A DNA stretch of 64,000 bases. Origin: Telmatactis stephensoni (Eukaryota; Cnidaria; Anthozoa; Actiniaria; Isophelliidae). Under the pieces are notes generated by a model. The model saw only the letters and a program-made list of their open reading frames with translations, did no database searches and was not told the origin of the DNA. Location of the stretch: positions 50,163-114,162 of the forward strand of contig JALIZF010000990.1 in NCBI GenBank assembly GCA_029948255.1, given 5' to 3'. The position numbers and the translations under genes are program-made. This document shows, in pieces, positions 57,801 to 64,000 of the stretch. Position 1 is the stretch's first letter. Each line of letters starts with the position of its first letter.

Positions 57801-60800
57801 CAACATTTTTGAATTTTTATTGTGATGATGACGATGACGATTATTTATACAAATTTTTATCTTAAGTTATATAGGATCCTGATGGCCAAGTTTCCAATTG
57901 AAAGATTAAAGTTTTCAATATTCCCCGCATTGCACAAACACGGAAGTATTGTTATAACCACAAACAAGGTCATAGAGAATTCAAATTAGTCAGAGTCTCG
58001 TGTAATCAGAGTGGTTTTATAAACCCGTGAAAAAGTGAGACAAAGATTATGAAACTCAATTAAACTTAGATACATGTTTATTATATAGATATCAATGAAA
58101 TACCAGGATTTCTCCTGTTTCTAAAACTTCGTACACAGTGAAGATATCATTTTTATCCTTCACATGTGAAGATATCACCGTTGCCATGACTACCCTTGTA
58201 TCAACCAATCACAAATGGCCTTAAAATTCTTCCCTGATCCTGGATATTTCATTGATATTTATAAAATAAACAGAACATTACATGGTCGCTTGGAGATACG
58301 AATTTTATCTTCTCGTGTTAAATATCTCCTCATTCGCTGCGCTCACTCGTGAGATATCAATTGAACACTCGAAGATAAAATTAGTATCTCCGCGCGGCCA
58401 TGTAATATCCTCTATCTACACAAAAGACAATGAAATTAATGTAATTAGTCTAATTTGTTTCGGGGATTTTTATATGAAAACCTCTGTAATCAACTATGTA
58501 CAGAAGCACTTCCGCTTGTGACGTCACTTAGACCAATTGAAAATAAGGCCAGACGTTAGACAAGAGGAACGCGCCTGAAATACATAGAAGCGAATTTGTA
58601 CAACTATGAACCATGAGTTGTAGGTTTCTGTGCCTATCATTGGCGTTAATCGTCTTCATTGCATTAAAGTGTTCATTAGCTACAGCACGTTGTATTGGAC
58701 AAACTGTTAAAGGATCACCTTCTTTCGAATCGACGCCAAGCTTCCAGTCTTTTTACATTGTAAACACGAAAGGAGATTGCGTTATCGATATTGGGCCACA
58801 TATTAATGTAACGACAACTTCTGCAGTAGTCTATCTTGCTGCTAGATGTGTACAACGTACGACCATTAGCCTGGTAAATCCATCAAATGTCACTCGTAAA
58901 GATGTCATCACATACTTGCATCTTCATGGACAGTGTGTAGCAACTCTACAAGACATTGCTCGTTTTAGCAGTGCGTCAGATTTGAGAGTTCTTTATATAC
59001 TACGTGGAGCCAAAGTACTCATGCAAAACGCAAGTCACCATGTTTTGGATGTGAAATCAATGAGTAATCTTGGTACGCTGGCTTTTGAATGTACGAGTGC
59101 TATAGGGATTCATGGGATATTTCTTGATTATACATGGCCTCTAATGGCTGAAGTCATGCTTATAAATTGTTCAATCAAAACGTTTCCAAACAAGCTAATG
59201 CACTCGATGCCTCATATACAAGATTTGCATATATACAACACCAGTGTGGAGTCGCCACCGGACTTTCCATGGGACGATGAATTCCTTAGTCTTCCTAGAA
59301 ATCTGACCAGGACGTTGTTCTTCAATCCACAATATGAACAAGGAACGGTTGTTCGACGAAACCTGTACAGGAAATTTCTAGTTCTTGAATTTAACAAAAT
59401 TCAAAATCTCTCTTTTCATCAATTTCGGGGCTATCTTCAGAAGCTGTCGTTAAAGGGGAATGGTCTACGCACAGTTGGAGCAGATTGTTTTACTAATGTT
59501 ACAAGTTTAAATGTTCTTGACTTAAGTATTAACAATCTCACACAACTACCAACAGGAGTTTTTCGAGGACTTCGAGATCTTTTGCACCTTCGACTGGATA
59601 GAAATAAAATATCTATTCTACCAAAGGATATTCTTATAGATTGCAAAAAATTGAAAAGTCTTTATTTAAACGATAATCGTATCAAAGTCATTACGGATAA
59701 TTTCCTGGCATATCATGAAGAACTGGTGGAAATACATTTAGAAAGGAATGCTATCAGTGATGTTGTCCAAGGTGCTTTACCAAACAACTCGAACAAGTTA
59801 AAGAATGTATTTCTAGAGAGAAATGCACTCATATCTCCTCCTGATGCTGTGTTTTGTGTAAGGAGTCTTAAAAAAGCGTATATGTCTCACAACCGAATCA
59901 CGTTCCAAGGAATTTTAAATGCATTAGATGCCATACCATTGCATTACCTTGGAGGTCACTGTCTTAGAGAGTCAAGTAGTTCACTTGAACCTAAGCTTAG
60001 AAGTGTACCAACATACTTGGACTTTGCTAACAATAATATCACTTCTTTAGACATCAATGAATTAGGAAGAGAACAAAGATTGAAAGTGCAAATGGTTTTA
60101 ACTGTTTTTGAAATGAATTTGAAAAACAACCCCATACAATGTGACTGCAAAGCATTAAATATCACACAACTAATTCACAAAATCATTGAAAAGTTTTCCA
60201 CTGTTAAAGAAGATCGTTTTCATTCGTGGATTTGTAACGCACCACATCAACTGAAAGGGAAAAGATTACTAGATGTTTCAGAACGTGCATTGGTGTGCGT
60301 CCAACATCTTCCTGGTTGCCCAAAGGTCGGCACGTGTTCTGTAAGAGGACACGATAGTGCCATTATGATCAATGTACAAAATAAACATCTAAAGGAACTT
60401 CCACTAACAATGCCGAATGGGAATGAACTTGAAATACTTCTGGATAATAACGAGATTGCGGAACTGAGCATGCGTACTTGGCTTAGCAGCGTGACGATTC
60501 TCCGTCTCAGCAGAAACAAAATCCAATATATCAAGGATTCATTTATTATGCACTTGACAAAACTAAGAGAGCTGAAGCTAGACTCGAATGATCTGAAAAG
60601 ACTACCACGAAGCATTGTAACGTTAACGTCACGCAAGTCGTTTATTTCTTTAGCAATTCATCATAACTACTTATTGTGTGACTGTCACGCTAAGTGGATT
60701 CCAACATGGCTGAAGAATGTGTCTAATAAGATTGAAGACATCGAAAACGTGAAGTGTGCTTCGGGAAAGTCACAAGGAAAGCCAATCTACAAGATGCCAT

Positions 60801-63735
60801 TAAATGAATTTCAATGTGAGCAAGACACGACAACATCAACACCAAGTGGATCCAAGAAACACTACATCACTTTGTCCATCATTCTTGGGGTCATCTTAGG
60901 CATCACTATCTTAGTTTTCGTGCTCGTTTACTTCTTTAAAGGAGAAATGAAAGTTTTACTTTATACACGATTTAACTGGCACCCATTTGATCGTGTTGAT
61001 GACCAAGATCCTACAAAGATCTACGATGCTTTTATTTCCTATAGCAGCCATGACCAAAGCTGGGTATTTGACGAACTAAGAACTAAACTTGAGGGCCACT
61101 CCCCACCCTACAAAATATGCTTTCATGATAGGGACTTTGAGGTTGGGGCCACAATCTACGACAACATTCTTAACTGCGTCAATCAGAGTAAAAGAATGAT
61201 AATAGTCTTGTCTAACAGCTTTCTACAAAGTGAGTGGTGCAGGTTTGAATTTCGTGCTGCCCATCAGAAAGTCCTTGAAGATAAAACGAACTATTTGATC
61301 ATCATTTTATTTGATGATGTAGATCCTCGATATCTTGACGAGGAAACAAGACTTTATCTTAGGACTAACACATATTTAAATGTTAGTAATAAATGGTTTT
61401 GGAAAAAACTTTTATATGCATTACCACAACCACGAGAAGAGATAATAGAACAACCAGGAAGAGAAGTAGAATTAACAACAGTGTAAAGTAGTCACAGCTG
61501 AAAGTGACGTGAAAACAGAGATTTGTCTATGATGTGTAAAGTACAATGTACAACTGTGGTTGGCTGAAAATAAGGTGCGATGATATGCAATTTAGGAATA
61601 AATTGCATCCTTCTTTACCAATCAGATTGCATGCAATGAATATAATTAATCATTCTAGCCTATTCAGAAAGAGCTTGCTTTGATTTTTTTGCTTTGCTTG
61701 TCTCTCAACTTATGAATCCTGCATGCACAAACAATTCTAGTGCCAGAAACGAATATTTAATGAGACAAATGACATTAACTGTTGTCTGTCTTTTCCAACT
61801 GGACAACTTTAATGAGATTGACAGTAAATTTACCATATATATTTTTAGATCACTATTCTATGTATTAGAGAACTATTAATAAAGTCTTTAATATATCTGT
61901 TACATGCAAGTGACCTATAGTGACCCATAGTCGAATTCGATTGTACTCGTAGTTTGACGTACATTCAACTGTGCTAATTAATGAGACTCATGACCCATTC
62001 CTAAAAAGCACTTGTGGGAGTCATCCATAGGGAAATAGGAGTAGCTAGTTTTATCACTAACATCCAGTGTGTGAGTACCAATATAAAACAGTGACCTACA
62101 CATCAGGCTCTGCTTACACAAAGAGTGGATAGAGCTACATGTATCTTCTGGATAAATCCTTATCAAGTAGATAAATTTATTGGAAAAACACTTGATAAGG
62201 ATTCATCCATTGCATAGTGCTATCTGTCCTTTGTGTAACTGGAGCCAGGCTTTTATGTGAAAGCTCACCTCTCTGCCAGACAATAAGTTCCTCATCAGCC
62301 CCAATGCCTTCATTACCACATCAGTATCAGGATCCTCCAACAAACTGGTACATGAATATATACATTAGATAATGGTTTTACTTTATAAGGATCATAAAAC
62401 AAATTGACCCACTTTGTTGAGTTTAGCACATTGTAGTTTGCACTTGAAAGGATCTCTTACTCTATGATACAGAGTATACCCAGGCAAGACAACAGATACT
62501 TATTATCAGAAGTTGGTTAGAGTTTGTCAGGACAGCCTGGCAAAAGTCAGCAAAGTTGTGTTCATAACCAGTTACTTTGCCTGGTGCCCAGCAATAAATA
62601 ATCCATGACACAGTGAGGTTGTACTTGAAGCAAATTGTATCATACTGTGAGAAATTGTGACATCAATTATCAGTGTTACAGACATTATCAATTACCTGAA
62701 TAGGTGTGTAGGACCTAGCACTTCCATGATTTTATTCTTGGTTGTTTCATCTGCTTGATATGCCATGTTCTAATTTAACCAGAGAAAATCTTTATTATTC
62801 TACATCAATATGAAGTGTTGTCGGCATATGTAATGATACTGTTACTTACCATCAATGCCCAAATTCCATTAAGTTTTAAAGCCTTAACAGGCCTTCTAGT
62901 CAACCCTGCTAGCAAAGTCACTGCTCCCGCTTCTAGTATAGGCTGAAAGAATGTTGAAAAGTAAGAGAATCGGAAATGATGCTATAGTAAACTCTTTCAT
63001 GGACAGTCTCAGGGGAGTCTATTTAATAGAAGGTCATGCTACATGTATGATGAAATGAAGCATGATTTCACACTGTAGGGAATAGCAGCTAAAATAGCAT
63101 GATGTTCACCAGGGAAAGGTGAATGATGGAAGAGATACAATAATAACTCTAACAAAAAGTGTTTTAGCACTTCTGCACTAATTGGGGGATACTGTACTGC
63201 CACACACACACTTACCACAACATTTTAATATTCTGTGCACACAACTCTAAGCTCACTACTTCATTATTTTTTACTGAGAGAGGGAAAACTATTGGGCTGG
63301 GAGAAAAACCCTCAAAGCAAGGGAGAGAATGACCTGACAAGCTCAAGTAATGTGATGCCCCATTTGGGAATTGAACCTACAGAGGTGAGAGACCAGCATT
63401 CCTACCCCTCAGGCTGCTTGTACTGCCAGTGTAAATATCAGTTGCATATTTCAAACAATGCTGAAAAATAAAGTATAACCTACCTCTTTACTTGGTGAAA
63501 ACTCTAAAAGCAAGTTACACAGAGCAGAGGAGCATACAGTTAACATGCTCTCATCAGCATTGTGCATTATTTTTACAATCGGTTTCCATACTGCAGTATC
63601 TTGAAAGCTTGTCCTGAGTTGTTGAACAGATCTTGATAAGCTATGAAGACATTTCACTGCTGCAAGCTGAACATGTGGGTTGGTATCTTCCAGGCCAGTA
63701 ACGACATGATTCATGGTGCTATCATTCTCAATAAT
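54816..63735 (-). CDS. ARMC8: ARMC8 (armadillo repeat protein), five exons of a partial gene
   Basis: Exons 63735-63484, 62942-62850, 62769-62696, 62344-62269 and 54914-54816 have consensus splice sites and join in frame. They read [80 protein letters not shown] and [20 protein letters not shown], ending VEVKEQ. This is close to the animal ARMC8 Arm repeats in the middle of the protein. ARMC8 is a scaffold subunit of the GID/CTLH E3 ubiquitin ligase. The 5' part lies beyond the right edge. Later exons (starting with an LCILANIADG-like stretch) should lie left of 54816 but were not found. The 7354-bp intron contains a TLR gene on the other strand. Confidence 0.93.
54964..57014. mobile_element. 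2-kb palindromic element with mirrored minisatellites
   Basis: Left arm about 54964-55785 and right arm about 55868-57014 are inverted copies around an 80-bp loop. Outer ends are CTATGGCGCGTTTTGG and CCAAAAACGCGCCATA. Each arm holds a tandem array of TTACTTGCGAACACTCATAT-type 20-bp units (55366-55540 and 56128-56325, opposite senses). A 300-bp insertion (about 56477-56774) is present only in the right arm. No transposase. Target duplication not resolved. Confidence 0.8.
56477..56774. mobile_element. Fold-back MITE inserted in the right arm
   Basis: The left arm reads continuously (ACATATGTAATATG in inverse), so the empty site is known. The insert has TATAACGCGCGCGC and GCGCGCGCGTTTTATA ends and an inner hairpin (GATGTAGAGCACTCGAAAAG mirrored). 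Confidence 0.65.
57015..58265. other. Intronic/upstream spacer of the TLR gene
   Basis: No coding region recognised. A short palindrome CTTCACATGTGAAG lies near 58160. The stretch is intron for ARMC8 and upstream DNA for the TLR gene. Confidence 0.45.
58272..58412. mobile_element. Fold-back MITE upstream of the TLR gene
   Basis: Arms ATTACATGGTCGCTTGGAGA and TCTCCGCGCGGCCATGTAAT are imperfect inverses, continued by TTTTATCTTC/GAAGATAAAA. It ends about 200 bp before the TLR start codon. Confidence 0.65.
58519..58537 (+). promoter_or_regulatory. Candidate CRE and CCAAT boxes of the TLR promoter
   Basis: TGACGTCA (58519-58526), a perfect cAMP-response/AP-1-family palindrome, and CCAAT (58533-58537) lie 75-95 bp before the start codon. 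Spacing to the gene is suitable for a short-leader promoter, but binding is not shown. Confidence 0.4.
58613..61486 (+). CDS. Toll-like receptor, single exon, protostome-type (two LRR-CT clusters)
   Basis: 957 residues. Signal peptide 1-25 ([13 protein letters not shown] core). Divergent N-terminal region to ~250, then leucine-rich repeats ~256-445 ([19 protein letters not shown] type). LRR-CT at ~502-562 ([11 protein letters not shown]), LRR-NT from ~569 (CPKVGTC), two to three more LRRs, and a second LRR-CT at ~683-737 ([13 protein letters not shown]). Membrane helix ~752-774. TIR ~801-945 with box 1 YDAFISYSS, box 2 [11 protein letters not shown] (Val where many TLRs have Pro) and box 3 KWFWKKLL. 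The internal LRR-CT/LRR-NT pair is the multiple-cysteine-cluster layout of Drosophila Toll. It should signal through MyD88-type adaptors from the membrane. The gene is complete and lies in an ARMC8 intron on the opposite strand. Confidence 0.95.
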   Translation: MSCRFLCLSLALIVFIALKCSLATARCIGQTVKGSPSFESTPSFQSFYIVNTKGDCVIDIGPHINVTTTSAVVYLAARCVQRTTISLVNPSNVTRKDVITYLHLHGQCVATLQDIARFSSASDLRVLYILRGAKVLMQNASHHVLDVKSMSNLGTLAFECTSAIGIHGIFLDYTWPLMAEVMLINCSIKTFPNKLMHSMPHIQDLHIYNTSVESPPDFPWDDEFLSLPRNLTRTLFFNPQYEQGTVVRRNLYRKFLVLEFNKIQNLSFHQFRGYLQKLSLKGNGLRTVGADCFTNVTSLNVLDLSINNLTQLPTGVFRGLRDLLHLRLDRNKISILPKDILIDCKKLKSLYLNDNRIKVITDNFLAYHEELVEIHLERNAISDVVQGALPNNSNKLKNVFLERNALISPPDAVFCVRSLKKAYMSHNRITFQGILNALDAIPLHYLGGHCLRESSSSLEPKLRSVPTYLDFANNNITSLDINELGREQRLKVQMVLTVFEMNLKNNPIQCDCKALNITQLIHKIIEKFSTVKEDRFHSWICNAPHQLKGKRLLDVSERALVCVQHLPGCPKVGTCSVRGHDSAIMINVQNKHLKELPLTMPNGNELEILLDNNEIAELSMRTWLSSVTILRLSRNKIQYIKDSFIMHLTKLRELKLDSNDLKRLPRSIVTLTSRKSFISLAIHHNYLLCDCHAKWIPTWLKNVSNKIEDIENVKCASGKSQGKPIYKMPLNEFQCEQDTTTSTPSGSKKHYITLSIILGVILGITILVFVLVYFFKGEMKVLLYTRFNWHPFDRVDDQDPTKIYDAFISYSSHDQSWVFDELRTKLEGHSPPYKICFHDRDFEVGATIYDNILNCVNQSKRMIIVLSNSFLQSEWCRFEFRAAHQKVLEDKTNYLIIILFDDVDPRYLDEETRLYLRTNTYLNVSNKWFWKKLLYALPQPREEIIEQPGREVELTTV
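61487..62268. other. TLR 3' region and ARMC8 intron remainder
   Basis: Contains the likely TLR 3' untranslated region, then intronic DNA. An inverted pair near 62100-62225 (AGGATTTATCCAGAAG-like and CTTGATAAGGATTCATCC) hints at a small hairpin. No gene. Confidence 0.4.
61878..61883 (+). terminator. Polyadenylation signal of the TLR gene
   Basis: AATAAA about 390 bp after the TLR stop codon, followed by GT/T-rich sequence. No earlier canonical hexamer in the right place stands out, except an AATAAA near 61598. Confidence 0.45.
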
Positions 63736-64000
63736 CTACAGTTACAATGCAAGAAGACATTATTGCTATATACCATTAATTTTGTAATTTTTGGGATAAA
63801 TTATTAATAAAATTGCAAAATTAAAATGTTGTGAAAAATAAGTGCTGCAAACATAAAATGATGCAAAACTTTAGTGATGGGCATTTTCAATAATTATTGT
63901 ATTTTACAGGGGCGGATCCAGGGAGGTGTCCATAGGTGCACTGGACACTCCCCTAGCGCCGTACGAGATGGCATCATCAGATTCTATTGTTAGGAGGCCG
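63736..64000. other. ARMC8 intron at the right edge
   Basis: Upstream intron of ARMC8. The last 90 bp (GGGGCGGATCCAGGG onward) look like the start of another repeat element, cut by the window end. Confidence 0.35.

Overview
This window looks like nuclear DNA of a cnidarian, most likely an anthozoan such as a stony coral. I infer this from spliced genes with canonical GT-AG introns, an AT-rich background, a Toll-like receptor, a tandem Calx-beta receptor, and dense transposons of kinds common in anthozoans (tyrosine-recombinase retrotransposons, Harbinger, hAT/TTAA/MULE miniature elements). No prokaryotic or viral gene is visible.

Layout. (1) Bases 983-19363, + strand, perhaps to about 22.5 kb, hold the 3' part of a membrane gene with seven Calx-beta domains. 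Each domain is coded by a pair of exons of about 109 and 230 bp and the module has symmetric intron phases (1,2,1). A transmembrane exon follows. An alternative terminal exon at 14389-14471 would end the protein after domain 4 with a GPI-signal-like tail. The introns hold many miniature elements, including a 3.85-kb fold-back with a 9-bp target duplication. (2) 22857-25832 is a decayed PIF/Harbinger transposon with convergent transposase and Myb-like genes. (3) 26200-26624 is a tyrosine-recombinase fragment, and about 27.3-33.2 kb is a decayed tyrosine-recombinase retrotransposon with an SGNH-hydrolase gene that is interrupted by a hAT-type MITE; its gag is interrupted by a SINE. (4) 33.3-37.95 kb has no recognised gene, only miniature inverted repeats. 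(5) 38197-45699 is a 7.5-kb DNA transposon with 732-bp terminal inverted repeats, an ATT target duplication and one intact three-exon gene whose exons join in frame to 1598 codons. It combines zinc-finger, DDE-like, XPG-like nuclease and Cys-rich regions and is probably an Academ-type element. (6) 45.9-49.4 kb holds a small element and a 25-bp minisatellite. (7) 49436-54660 is a Ngaro-like tyrosine-recombinase retrotransposon whose split direct repeats (A1, B1A2, B2) are all visible. (8) 54816-63735, - strand, holds five ARMC8 exons. Its 7.35-kb intron carries a complete, intronless, oppositely oriented Toll-like receptor gene (58613-61486) and a 2-kb palindromic element.

How it works together. 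The host genes are a GID/CTLH ligase subunit (ARMC8), a Toll-like receptor nested inside it and a Calx-beta cell-surface protein. The remaining sequence is mostly layered mobile DNA, and several insertions can be ordered by nesting. The observations I rate highest are the intact Academ-like element, the nested TLR, the putative alternative GPI exon, and the damaged splice region around Calx-beta domain 2-3.
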